NCBI GenBank assembly: GCA_038250235.1
Contig: JBBSCO010000006.1
Span: 1-64,000 of the forward strand
Length of the DNA stretch: 64,000 nt
Reading direction: 5' to 3'
Origin: JAAUTS01 sp038250235
Lineage (GTDB): Bacteria > Verrucomicrobiota > Verrucomicrobiia > Methylacidiphilales > JAAUTS01
Shown one piece after another: positions 17,619 to 25,232 of the stretch (the first letter of the stretch is position 1; each line of letters begins with the position of its first letter). The translations under genes and the position numbers were made by a program. Below the pieces are notes generated by a model. That model had not been told where the DNA came from and made no database searches. It was given only the letters and a program-made list of their open reading frames with translations.

Positions 17619-18128
17619 ATGCGGGAGAAGCAGGCAGAAGGGGGTGTGTCCTTGTTTGCCTACCGTGAAGAACAACTGAGTCCTGAGCTTCAATTACTCA
17701 AGGGGATCCCCCTTTTTTCCAGCCTCAAAACGCGAGAGCTCAAAATCCTGGAATCCATTCTCCATGAACGCACTTACGTCGAAGATGAAGTGATTTTTGA
17801 GGAGGGGGATGAAGGACTGGGCATGTATATCGTTCTTGAAGGGAAAATCCGCATTTCCCGCAAGGCCATGATTGGAAGCAAGGAAGTGACCCGTCTCGGG
17901 CCCGGTCATTTTTTCGGTGAGTTGTCCCTTTTGGATGGGGGGCCCCGCTCGGCCACGGCTGTGGCCTCGGAATCAGCCCGGCTTTTCGGGTTTTTTCGTC
18001 CGGAGTTTCTGGAGATCCTGGAAAAGTATGACCGGATCGGGGCCAAGATCAGTTTTCAACTGGCGCGCCTTTCCGCTCAACGCCTGCGCCAGTCGCTCGA
18101 CGGCACCCAGGTGAGTTCGTGCCTTTGA
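17619..18128 (+). CDS. Cyclic-nucleotide-binding (CAP_ED) protein without a DNA-binding domain
   Basis: The protein has one cNMP-binding beta-roll (about residues 25-140), with GLGMYIVLEGKIRIS and the phosphate-cassette-like GHFFGELSLLDGGPRSATA. A short helical tail follows and there is no winged helix, so it is not a full Crp regulator. It may sense a nucleotide and regulate a partner protein. A TTG at 17574 would extend it by 15 residues and abut the EamA stop; I prefer the ATG at 17619. It is 1 bp upstream of the AI-2E family gene, suggesting an operon. Confidence 0.8.
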   Translation: MREKQAEGGVSLFAYREEQLSPELQLLKGIPLFSSLKTRELKILESILHERTYVEDEVIFEEGDEGLGMYIVLEGKIRISRKAMIGSKEVTRLGPGHFFGELSLLDGGPRSATAVASESARLFGFFRPEFLEILEKYDRIGAKISFQLARLSAQRLRQSLDGTQVSSCL

Positions 18129-18129
18129 T

Positions 18130-19290
18130 ATGAGTCTCAAGGGTGTTAAAGCGCGGGGTTCTGGACTGGATCAGCCTTTGGTTTGGCTGGGGGTCATAGC
18201 CGGAACCCTTCTTGCGGTTTTTCTTTGTGATTGGATGTGGTGGATTTCCATTCCGCTAGTGGTCTCGGTGGTGCTCTACTACATTGCCCTGCCGATGATC
18301 GAGTTCATGGAAAGGAAGGGCCTGGCTCATGACAAGGCCCTCTGGATCTTCATCCTTCTTTTGACCGCTCTTTTGTTTTTTTTGGTGCCGGCACTGCTTT
18401 CCTGGATCACCGCGCAGGTCTATCTGGTGCAGGATAAACTGCCGGAAATCCTGGGACGGATCAGCAAGGCGGTCGCGATGGGATTGGCAGCTTTGGAAAG
18501 CCGGTTTCCCTGGTTGCAGGATGCCGAGATGGGGGCCAAAATGAACACGAAAATCCTTTTGCTCAAAGAACGTTTTATCGAGGAATCGTTGCCCAATCTA
18601 GCGGTTTACGCCCTTCACTGGGTTCCCTGCATGCTTCTTGTCCCATACCTGACCTTTTTCTTTCTGAAAGATGCCCATCTGTTTAAAAAACTTCTGATGC
18701 GGGGCATACCTAACGCGTTTTTTGAAAAAGTCCTTCTGCTTTTTCACCGGATCGATGGACAGATCAAAAAGTATTTCCGCGGCCTGATGGCCATGACTTT
18801 TCTCGATACCGTGACGCTTTCAGCAGGCTTGTGGGTACTGGGGTTGAAATTCGGGGTTTTCGGTTTTTTCCCGTCCATCTTTCTGGCTTTGATGTGTGCC
18901 GTATTGTCGTGGATTCCTTTTATTGGTTCCATCATCGGTTGCCTGATCATTGTCCTGGTCTGCGTGGTGCAGTCGGCCGATCCAGGATGGCTGGTTTTCT
19001 GGGCCTTGGTGCTTTTTGGTAGCGTCAGGCTTCTGGATGACTTTATCTATACCCCTTTGACCATTGGGCGTTCACTGAGTGTGCATCCGTTGATCACGGT
19101 GTTGATGATTTTTGCGGGGGGATTTGTCGGTGGTGTCACCGGGCTATTGCTGGTTATGCCATTGCTGGGGGTGGCGAAGGTTCTGGGGGAAATTTTTGGT
19201 CAGGTCTGGTTCGATGCCCGGCTGAGGGCCCGCTTCCATCTTTCCAAACAGTTGCGACTGCGCGCCGCCCGCGAAGGCCTCTTTTCCTGA
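18130..19290 (+). CDS. AI-2E family (PerM-like) transporter
   Basis: The 386-aa protein has about eight membrane helices with the large polar loop after helix 3 (about residues 95-165). Family marks include LVPYLTFFFLKD, the DGQIKKYFRGL segment and LSWIPFIGSIIG, and the C-terminal GLLLVMPLLGVAKVL. The family was named for AI-2 export, but most members are ion-coupled exporters of unknown substrate. It is likely co-transcribed with the preceding cyclic-nucleotide-binding gene. Confidence 0.85.
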   Translation: MSLKGVKARGSGLDQPLVWLGVIAGTLLAVFLCDWMWWISIPLVVSVVLYYIALPMIEFMERKGLAHDKALWIFILLLTALLFFLVPALLSWITAQVYLVQDKLPEILGRISKAVAMGLAALESRFPWLQDAEMGAKMNTKILLLKERFIEESLPNLAVYALHWVPCMLLVPYLTFFFLKDAHLFKKLLMRGIPNAFFEKVLLLFHRIDGQIKKYFRGLMAMTFLDTVTLSAGLWVLGLKFGVFGFFPSIFLALMCAVLSWIPFIGSIIGCLIIVLVCVVQSADPGWLVFWALVLFGSVRLLDDFIYTPLTIGRSLSVHPLITVLMIFAGGFVGGVTGLLLVMPLLGVAKVLGEIFGQVWFDARLRARFHLSKQLRLRAAREGLFS

Positions 19291-19410
19291 AAGCCTGTTC
19301 TGGGGAAGGTTCCAAACAACCCAATCGCTCCAATTGCAGCTTGAGAGGACGGGGTGATCTTTTAACCGCCACGCTTGCTTCCTTGACTCATTTCTGTTAA
19401 AAGTTTTCTT

Positions 19411-19719
19411 ATGAGCGAAACAACAGTTACAAAAGAAAAATTGGTCGATGATGTGAAAGAAGTGATTGCCGACGCGGAAGCACTTGTCCGTGCGACTGCG
19501 GATGATCTTTCCGTTAAGGCCAAGGAAGCCAGGGCCAAGCTTTCCGTGAAATTGGAAAAAGCCAAAATTCAGTTGAAGGATCTGGAATCCGTGGCCAAGG
19601 AAAAAGCCATTGAAGGTGCCAAGGAAACCGACCGCGTTATCCGCGACCATCCCTATGAATCCATCGGCGTGGCTTTCGGAATCGGTCTCTTGATCGGCAT
19701 CCTCGTCAACCGCAAATAA
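19411..19719 (+). CDS. DUF883 (YqjD/ElaB-like) membrane-anchored protein
   Basis: The 102-residue protein is a long Ala/Lys/Glu-rich amphipathic helix (about 5-75) followed by DHPYESIGVAFGIGLLIGIL, the standard C-terminal membrane anchor of YqjD/ElaB. In E. coli these proteins associate with ribosomes at the inner membrane in stationary phase. The next two genes complete an yqjD-yqjE-yqjK-like trio with 1-3 bp spacing. Confidence 0.85.
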   Translation: MSETTVTKEKLVDDVKEVIADAEALVRATADDLSVKAKEARAKLSVKLEKAKIQLKDLESVAKEKAIEGAKETDRVIRDHPYESIGVAFGIGLLIGILVNRK

Positions 19720-19720
19720 A

Positions 19721-20119
19721 ATGCTTTTCTCCGGTAAATCGAGTGAGGGCGGGCTCCTCGGCCTGCTTCGCAAGCTGGCTTTGCAGTTGGTCAGCGTTCT
19801 GGAAACACGGGCGGAACTGGTCGTGGTTGAATTCCGTGAGGAAAAAATCCGTCTGGTCAAGCTCCTCATCTGGAGTTCTTCCGCCCTTTTTCTCACGGCC
19901 ATCGGGTTGATTATGTTAACCATGACCATCCTTTTCGCCGTTTGGGACAATCCTGAATACCGTCTGTATGCCCTGGCCTTTTTCACCCTGGCTTATCTGG
20001 GTGGTGCAGCCTTTGGTTTTTACAAGATGAAGAGTCTTCTGTTGGAAGGGGAACTTCCTTTTGCCGAGACCATCAATCAGTTGAAAAAAGACAGGTCGAC
20101 GCTTCAGACGAAGGACTAA
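19721..20119 (+). CDS. YqjE-like phage-holin-family membrane protein
   Basis: The protein has 132 residues and two central membrane helices (about 45-70 and 80-102), with the conserved ETRAELVVVEFREEK segment before them. It matches the YqjE/holin superfamily 6 layout. It lies 1 bp after the DUF883 gene, as in enterobacterial yqjDE. Function is unknown, probably envelope-related. Confidence 0.8.
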   Translation: MLFSGKSSEGGLLGLLRKLALQLVSVLETRAELVVVEFREEKIRLVKLLIWSSSALFLTAIGLIMLTMTILFAVWDNPEYRLYALAFFTLAYLGGAAFGFYKMKSLLLEGELPFAETINQLKKDRSTLQTKD

Positions 20120-20122
20120 GTG

Positions 20123-20455
20123 ATGAATTCTGCACTGACGTTAGAGGAGCAGAAAGCCCGTCTTGTCGCGCGTTGTGATGCCGAAAGGGCAATAGTGGCG
20201 GCGAGCTGTGACCATTTGCAGCAATCCATGACCTGGTGGGAGATGGGATACAGTGTCGCCTCAGTCTTAGCTCCCAAGGTCAAATTTCTACTGCCTGTTC
20301 TGGCTGTGGCGGTAGGAGGCAGTCTGGGTTCTTTCGGGAAGGTCGGTCCTGTTGTGGCTAAAGCGGTAACAGCCTGGCAGGTTTTCCAAAAAGCGCGTTC
20401 GGTTTATCAGACACTGGGTCTGGGCTCTTTTTTTGGCCGTAAACAGCCCGGATAG
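20123..20455 (+). CDS. Small YqjK-like protein
   Basis: The protein has about 110 residues: a helical N-terminus containing LEEQKARLVARCDAER, which resembles YqjK, a hydrophobic centre (about 50-70), and a basic tail. A GTG at 20120 is directly followed by the ATG I chose. It closes the yqjDEK-like set; assignment rests mostly on position. Confidence 0.65.
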   Translation: MNSALTLEEQKARLVARCDAERAIVAASCDHLQQSMTWWEMGYSVASVLAPKVKFLLPVLAVAVGGSLGSFGKVGPVVAKAVTAWQVFQKARSVYQTLGLGSFFGRKQPG

Positions 20456-20532
20456 GGAAAGCGCGTTTCGGGCCATGGGATTTACTTCTTCATTTGCCAA
20501 CCAGACCCGGGGTTAGTAGGATTTACCCTTTC

Positions 20533-21330
20533 ATGAGTGCGTATCGAAAGCTTTGGGTGGTCAAGGTGGGCAGCGGTCTGTTGACCCATCAGAATGGTGG
20601 GGTGGACCGCCAGTTGATGGCTTCTCTGGCCAAACAAATTTCCCAAGTTCGAGAAAAAGGCAATGCCGTGGTGCTGGTTTCTTCCGGTGCCATCAGCGCA
20701 GGGATGTCAGCCCTGGATCTGGCCAAACGTCCAACCGAACGTAAAGCCCTGCAGGCCTGTGCCACGATCGGCCAACCCCGCCTGATGGCTGCTTGGAATG
20801 ATGTTTTCAAAAAGCACGGGCTCTGTGCCGCCCAGATTCTATTGACCTCTTGGGATCTGGACAGCCGGAAACTTTATGACAATACCCGGGCAACCCTGAA
20901 ACATCTCCTCTCCCTGGGCAACTGCATTCCGATTTTCAATGAGAACGACGCCTTGTCTTTTGAAGAGCTGGAGATGCTCAACCGTTTCGGGGACAACGAC
21001 AAACTTTCCGCCCAGGTATCCATTCTGGTTCAGGCGACACAACTGGTGATTTTATCAAGCATCGACGGCCTGCGTACACGTCCGGATGGAACAGGTGAAT
21101 TGATCCATTTGGTGCGTGAAATCGATTCCACGGTCATGAGTTACGCCGGAACGACCCAGAGCCAACGCTCGGTTGGAGGCATGATATCCAAGCTGGAGAC
21201 GGCGAAACTGATGATGAGCCAGGGGATACCCATGGCTATCGGTGACGGGCGCGCGAAAAATATTCTTCTCAGGATGTTGAACAAAGAGCGTGTCGGCACC
21301 CATTTTCTAGGGAAAAAGGGCAGGTCATGA
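20533..21330 (+). CDS. proB: Glutamate 5-kinase ProB, short form without PUA domain
   Basis: The start is the ATG at 20533; the frame is open 13 codons further upstream. The kinase domain spans the whole 265-residue product, with VVKVGSGLLT at the N-terminus, SSGAISAGM, and the substrate-loop PIFNENDALS and FGDNDKLSA segments. The C-terminal PUA domain present in most proteobacterial ProB is missing, which is normal in several phyla. It catalyses the first, ATP-dependent step of proline synthesis and overlaps proA by 4 bp. Confidence 0.92.
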   Translation: MSAYRKLWVVKVGSGLLTHQNGGVDRQLMASLAKQISQVREKGNAVVLVSSGAISAGMSALDLAKRPTERKALQACATIGQPRLMAAWNDVFKKHGLCAAQILLTSWDLDSRKLYDNTRATLKHLLSLGNCIPIFNENDALSFEELEMLNRFGDNDKLSAQVSILVQATQLVILSSIDGLRTRPDGTGELIHLVREIDSTVMSYAGTTQSQRSVGGMISKLETAKLMMSQGIPMAIGDGRAKNILLRMLNKERVGTHFLGKKGRS

Positions 21331-22586
21331 GTGAATTGTCAGTTCAGATCGAGGAACTTTGCCGGAAAGCAAAAAAAGCTTCCCGCCAACTGGCCATTGC
21401 CACGACAGAACGCAAGAATGAACTGCTGGGGAACATTGCGGAGGCACTGGACGAGGGCCGCGCCCGCATTGCGGAAGCCAATGAAAAAGATGTGAAGAAA
21501 GGCCGCGAGGACGGTCTTACCTCCGCGATGCTGGACAGGCTGGAATTGAATGCAAAGCGCATTGACGGCATGATCCAGGCGGTTCACGAGGTCATTGCCT
21601 TGAATGATCCCGTTAAAGAAGTGATCAAACAGTGGACATTGCCCAACGGCCTGGAGATGGAGAAAATCCGGGTGCCCATCGGCCTGATCGGAATTATTTT
21701 TGAGTCACGACCCAACGTGACGGTGGACGCCTCCGTGCTTTGTTTGAAAACCGGAAACGGAACGATTTTGCGCGGAGGCAAGGAGGCGATTGAATCCAAC
21801 CGGGTGCTGGCTGAATTGATGCAGGAGGCTTCGGAGAAAACGGGCTTTCTGCGTGAGACCATCGTCCTGATTCCCACGACTGATCGTGAAGCGATTCCTT
21901 TGCTTTGCGGGATGGATAAGTATATCGACCTGATGATTCCCCGCGGCGGCCATGGATTGATTGAGACCGTGGTGAAAAATGCCCGCATGCCTGTGATCAA
22001 ACATTATCACGGGGTTTGCCATCTTTATGTGCATGAGGCGGGGGATTTCGACATGGCGGAAAGCATTCTGATCAATGCCAAATGCCAGCGTCCCGGCGTT
22101 TGCAATGCCGTCGAAACCCTGTTGGTGGATGAGTCAATTGCGGGCCGCTTTCTTCCCCGTGTGGCCCGGGCACTGCGCGACGAGCACAAGGTGTTGCTTT
22201 TGGGAGATGCCGCGACGTCCTTAGCTTTGGGAGAGACGTTGAAGGAGCCGGAAAACTGGTCAACCGAATATCTGGATTTGATTCTGGCGGTGCGTGTGGT
22301 CAAGGGGTTGGATGAGGCTATCCGACACTTGGAAGATTTTGGTTCCCATCATTCCGATACCATCGTGACGGCGGACAAGGAAGCCGGGGAACGGTTTCTG
22401 AACGAGGTGGATTCCGCAACTGTTTACTGGAATGCGTCGACTCGTTTTACCGATGGGAATCAGTTCGGATTCGGGGCGGAGATCGGCATCAGCACGGATA
22501 AAATCCATGCCCGTGGTCCCATGGCTCTGGAAGAGTTGACCAGTTATAAATATATCGCCAGGGGTTCCGGGCAGATCAGACAGTAA
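21327..22586 (+). CDS. proA: Gamma-glutamyl phosphate reductase ProA
   Basis: The 419-aa enzyme has the aldehyde-dehydrogenase fold. Visible marks are GLIGIIFESRPNVTVDAS, the catalytic-Cys region NAKCQRPGVCNAVETLL, and the end FGAEIGISTDKIHARGPM. It reduces gamma-glutamyl phosphate with NADPH to glutamate semialdehyde. The ATGA overlap with proB indicates coupled translation. A palindromic repeat and then a SAM riboswitch follow, so transcription probably ends here. Confidence 0.95.
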   Translation: MSELSVQIEELCRKAKKASRQLAIATTERKNELLGNIAEALDEGRARIAEANEKDVKKGREDGLTSAMLDRLELNAKRIDGMIQAVHEVIALNDPVKEVIKQWTLPNGLEMEKIRVPIGLIGIIFESRPNVTVDASVLCLKTGNGTILRGGKEAIESNRVLAELMQEASEKTGFLRETIVLIPTTDREAIPLLCGMDKYIDLMIPRGGHGLIETVVKNARMPVIKHYHGVCHLYVHEAGDFDMAESILINAKCQRPGVCNAVETLLVDESIAGRFLPRVARALRDEHKVLLLGDAATSLALGETLKEPENWSTEYLDLILAVRVVKGLDEAIRHLEDFGSHHSDTIVTADKEAGERFLNEVDSATVYWNASTRFTDGNQFGFGAEIGISTDKIHARGPMALEELTSYKYIARGSGQIRQ

Positions 22587-22594
22587 AAAAATTC

Positions 22595-22683
22595 GCCCGC
22601 AAATACGCGAAAACCAGCCAGAATCCAAGAATACAGAGAGTTATTAATCCTTCATTCCTCGCCTTTTCGCGTGTTTCCCGGGC
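22595..22683. repeat. Palindromic CGCGAAA-type element, empty form
   Basis: The left arm GCCCGCAAATACGCGAAAA and the right arm TTTTCGCGTGTTTCCCGGGC are inverted with respect to each other around about 48 bp of unrelated sequence. The same arm words recur at 24759-25227 (enclosing a gene) and inside the direct repeats at 53 and 54.6 kb. The element may also serve as a transcription-end hairpin for proBA. Confidence 0.65.
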
Positions 22684-22703
22684 TGACCTCTTAAAAATCT
22701 TTT

Positions 22704-22731
22704 TTGACAAAATCCCTGATTGGCTTAGCTT
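22704..22731 (+). promoter_or_regulatory. Predicted promoter of the SAM-riboswitch operon
   Basis: A consensus TTGACA (22704-22709) is followed after 16 bp by TAGCTT (22726-22731), placing a start point near the first base of the riboswitch. The sdh operon has the same boxes with the same spacing (37144-37171). Confidence 0.6.
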
Positions 22732-22740
22732 TTAAGAACT

Positions 22741-22854
22741 TCTTATCAAGAGCAGCAGAGGGACTGGCCCTATGAAGCTGCGGCAACCGGCTCCGATTTT
22801 TATCGGGGCGTCAGGTGCCAAACCCAGCCTGCAAATTGCGGGAAAGGATGAGGG
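22741..22854 (+). promoter_or_regulatory. SAM-I (S-box) riboswitch aptamer
   Basis: The core of the S-box is plain. P1 is formed by CTTATC (22742-22747) with GATGAG (22847-22852). AGAG and GAGGGACTGGCCCTATGA give P2 and the SAM-contacting region, GCGGCAACC is the P2/P3 junction, and AGGTGCCAA starts P4. About 80 bp separate it from the threonine-synthase-like gene. No U-tract terminator is evident; GAGGGG can pair with CCTCCCC near 22883-22889, so control may be translational or by another structure. In known cases SAM-I represses sulfur amino acid genes when SAM is high. Confidence 0.9.
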
Positions 22855-22934
22855 GTGTCGGAGCTTCAACAGCTTATCGATTCCTCCCCTGACTTTCCTC
22901 TGAGCTGCTCTGAGCGGAAGAACATGGAACAGTT

Positions 22935-24191
22935 ATGTCAGAGCCCTATTTTAGCAGTTTAAAATGTCGTGAATGCGGCCGCCTCTATCCCAAAAAGGCC
23001 GTGCATGTCTGCGAATTCGACTTCGGCCCCCTTGAGGCCGATTACGATTATGATCGGATCAAGGCCGCCCTGAGCCGTCAGGTAATTGAAAGCCGTCCCA
23101 AGTCAATGTGGCGTTATCGGGAGCTTCTTCCTATTGACGGGGAACCGACCGTCGGTTTGCAGGTAGGCTTTACCCCTCTGGTGAAAGCGGATCGTCTGGC
23201 CAAGGTTCTGGGAGTCAAAGAAATCTACGTTAAGAATGACACCGTTAATTACCCGACCTTGAGCTTCAAGGACCGTGTGGTTTCCGTTGCTTTGTCGCGT
23301 GCCATCGAGTTAGGGCTGAAGACCGTGGCCTGCGCATCGACCGGTAATCTGGCCAATTCGGTGGCCGCCAATGCCGCCGCGGCCGGATTGGATAGTTACG
23401 TCCTGATTCCTGCGGATCTGGAGCAGAGCAAGGTTCTCAACAGCCTGGTTTACGGAACGAAAGTGATCGGAATCCACGGTGCTTATGATCAGGTCAACCG
23501 TCTATGTTCGGAAATCGCCGGCAAATACGGATGGGGTTTCGTCAACGTGAACCTGCGCCCTTATTACGCTGAAGGATCCAAGAGCATGGGCTTTGAGATC
23601 ATGGAGCAACTCGGCTGGAAAATCCCCGCCCATACCGTCATCCCGATGGCGAGTGGATCCCTCCTGACCAAGATCTACAAGGCCTACCAGGAATTTGTCA
23701 AAATCGGGCTCGTGCCTGAATCGAAATTTTCGGTCCACGGCGCGCAAGCCACTGGTTGCAACCCTATCAGTGCCGCCCAGAAATCGGGCACGGATCTGAT
23801 TCGGCCTGTCCCGAAACCCAATACCATTGCCAAGTCGCTGGCCATTGGAACGCCTGCCGACGGCTATTATGCGGTGAGGGCCATGGAACAAACCGGGGGC
23901 AGTGCAGAAGACGTCTCGGACGAGGAAATTATTGCAGGAATCAAGCTGCTGGCTGAGATGACCGGTATTTTTGCCGAAACCGCTGGCGGCGTGACTGTCG
24001 CCTGTGCCAGGAAGCTGATAGATTCCGGAAAAATTCCACGGGATGAACCCATTGTTCTCTGCATCACAGGACACGGATTGAAGACGGCTGAAGCCGTGGC
24101 CGATCACATTGGTAAACCCAGGTTGATCAAACCCAGCCTTCGTGAATTCGACAGTCTGATTGAGGCTGAACTGGCTGAAGCAGCCCATTAA
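22935..24191 (+). CDS. Threonine-synthase-like PLP enzyme; candidate homocysteine-forming enzyme
   Basis: The 418-residue protein has a short zinc-ribbon-like start (Cys11, Cys14, Cys26) and the fold-type II PLP core with the Schiff-base Lys112 in NYPTLSFKDR. It also has the phosphate-type loop ASTGNLANSVAANAAAAGL and a C-terminal GHGLKTAE. By homology it would convert O-phosphohomoserine to threonine. Its setting argues for a different or extra role: a SAM-I riboswitch lies upstream, and a ThiS/MoaD-like sulfur carrier and a NIL-domain protein follow within 15-25 bp. A thiocarboxylate-fed replacement of the phosphate would give homocysteine. Annotation as thrC is the conservative alternative. 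Confidence 0.85.
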   Translation: MSEPYFSSLKCRECGRLYPKKAVHVCEFDFGPLEADYDYDRIKAALSRQVIESRPKSMWRYRELLPIDGEPTVGLQVGFTPLVKADRLAKVLGVKEIYVKNDTVNYPTLSFKDRVVSVALSRAIELGLKTVACASTGNLANSVAANAAAAGLDSYVLIPADLEQSKVLNSLVYGTKVIGIHGAYDQVNRLCSEIAGKYGWGFVNVNLRPYYAEGSKSMGFEIMEQLGWKIPAHTVIPMASGSLLTKIYKAYQEFVKIGLVPESKFSVHGAQATGCNPISAAQKSGTDLIRPVPKPNTIAKSLAIGTPADGYYAVRAMEQTGGSAEDVSDEEIIAGIKLLAEMTGIFAETAGGVTVACARKLIDSGKIPRDEPIVLCITGHGLKTAEAVADHIGKPRLIKPSLREFDSLIEAELAEAAH

Positions 24192-24206
24192 ACAGGATCT
24201 ATATTT

Positions 24207-24482
24207 ATGGCAATTGAAGTAATTATTCCAACGCCCCTCAGAGGCATGACCAACAATCTCGACACCGTGAACGCGGAGGGCGCCACGATCATCGAAGTGA
24301 TTGACAACCTGAATGTCCAGTTCCCGGGTATCAAGGAAAGGCTGGCCGATGACCAGGGCAACCTGCGCCGCTTCGTTAACATCTATGTCAATGGTGAGGA
24401 TGTCCGTTTTCTCCAGGACAAATTGACGGCAGTTAAAGACGGGGATGAAATCAGCATCGTTCCCGCAATAGCTGGCGGTTGA
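24207..24482 (+). CDS. ThiS/MoaD-like ubiquitin-fold sulfur carrier
   Basis: The 91-residue beta-grasp protein ends in the exposed di-glycine AIAGG, which is needed for activation by an E1-like enzyme and thiocarboxylation. Segments GATIIEVIDNL and VRFLQDKLTAVKDGDEISIV match the MoaD fold. It lies 15 bp after the threonine-synthase-like gene. Sulfur carriers of this type supply sulfur for thiamin, molybdopterin, cysteine (CysO) or, in Wolinella, methionine (HcyS). The S-box upstream points to methionine synthesis here. No E1-like activating gene or JAB-type protease is in the window. Confidence 0.88.
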   Translation: MAIEVIIPTPLRGMTNNLDTVNAEGATIIEVIDNLNVQFPGIKERLADDQGNLRRFVNIYVNGEDVRFLQDKLTAVKDGDEISIVPAIAGG

Positions 24483-24507
24483 AGAGATTTCTGCTTAACT
24501 ATTCTTT

Positions 24508-24756
24508 ATGGCTCAGTTCAAAGGCAGATATTGGCTCAATTTTGATGCCTCGCGTTCGACCCAACCGCTCATCTACCAGATGGGAAAAAAGTTCGACCTG
24601 ATGTTTAATATCCGCCAGGCCACGGTCGGCGAGGATTTTGGCATCATGGCTGTGGAGCTGGAAGGCGAACGCGATACGGTCAAAGCCGCCATCGTCTGGC
24701 TGGAAGAGCAGGGTGTCAAAGTTGAGCCGGTCGAGATCAATACGATCGAGGGCTGA
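24508..24756 (+). CDS. Stand-alone NIL-domain protein
   Basis: The whole 82-aa protein is one NIL (ferredoxin-like) domain with the pattern FDLMFNIRQATVGEDFGIMA and a final strand KVEPVEI. NIL domains occur at the C-terminus of MetN methionine-import ATPases and as partners in homocysteine synthesis from aspartate semialdehyde; they are thought to bind sulfur amino acids. As the third gene after the S-box it supports a role in methionine metabolism, perhaps as an allosteric or sulfur-transfer partner. Confidence 0.82.
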   Translation: MAQFKGRYWLNFDASRSTQPLIYQMGKKFDLMFNIRQATVGEDFGIMAVELEGERDTVKAAIVWLEEQGVKVEPVEINTIEG

Positions 24757-24758
24757 TG

Positions 24759-25227
24759 GCCCGCGAAAGGCGCGAAAAAGCGCTAAAAGGAGATTTTTTC
24801 AGAAATTTTCTTTCTCTGGGTCAGAGCAATACGTTCGTATTGAATTTTAGGGTAAGAACCAAAATTGACCAGAAGTCCCAATTCCCAGCCTCCTGAATGA
24901 AGATAGTTCAACACCTGAGCCCTATGTTCATCAATCAAGGTTGAAGTAGCTTTTATTTCGAGAATTATTTTCCCGTAGATTAAAAAATCTGGTTGGTATT
25001 TTTGTTTGAGTTGGGTTCCTCGATAAGAAAGCCCCAGGTGGGGATGGGGTATGTTCGGAATTCCGCAATGAGTAAACTCTATCTCCAGACATTCCTGAAA
25101 GACAGCTTCTAGAAATCCACAGCCTTTGTCCTTATAAACTTCGAAACATGCACCGATGATTTTATAGCTTTCGTCTTTATAGATTAAGTCCGTCTACATT
25201 TCGCGAATTTTAGCGTGTTTCGCGGGC
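24759..25227. repeat. Palindromic CGCGAAA-type element carrying a GxxExxY gene
   Basis: The left arm (24759-24790) begins GCCCGCGAAAGGCGCGAAAA. The right arm (25199-25227), reverse-complemented, begins GCCCGCGAAACACGCTAAAA. The first ten bases are identical and the arms enclose exactly one gene, whose stop codon lies in the left arm. Empty or differently filled copies occur at 22595, 53106 and 54601. Confidence 0.7.
24783..25199 (-). pseudogene. GxxExxY family protein with a stop codon right after the start
   Basis: From 25193 down to 24783 an open frame of 136 codons encodes a typical GxxExxY protein: it opens DLIYKDESYKIIGACFEVYK, followed by GFLEAVFQECLEIEF, then PDFLIYGKIILEIKAT and HRAQVLNYL. 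The expected ATG is present at 25199-25197, but the very next codon is TAG, and no other ATG, GTG or TTG precedes the conserved region. The gene is therefore either dead or read by an unusual start. The family is of unknown function and has a nuclease-like PDxxxxxxxxxxEIK pattern here. It occupies a palindromic repeat, as members often do. Confidence 0.75.
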
Positions 25228-25232
25228 AAATT

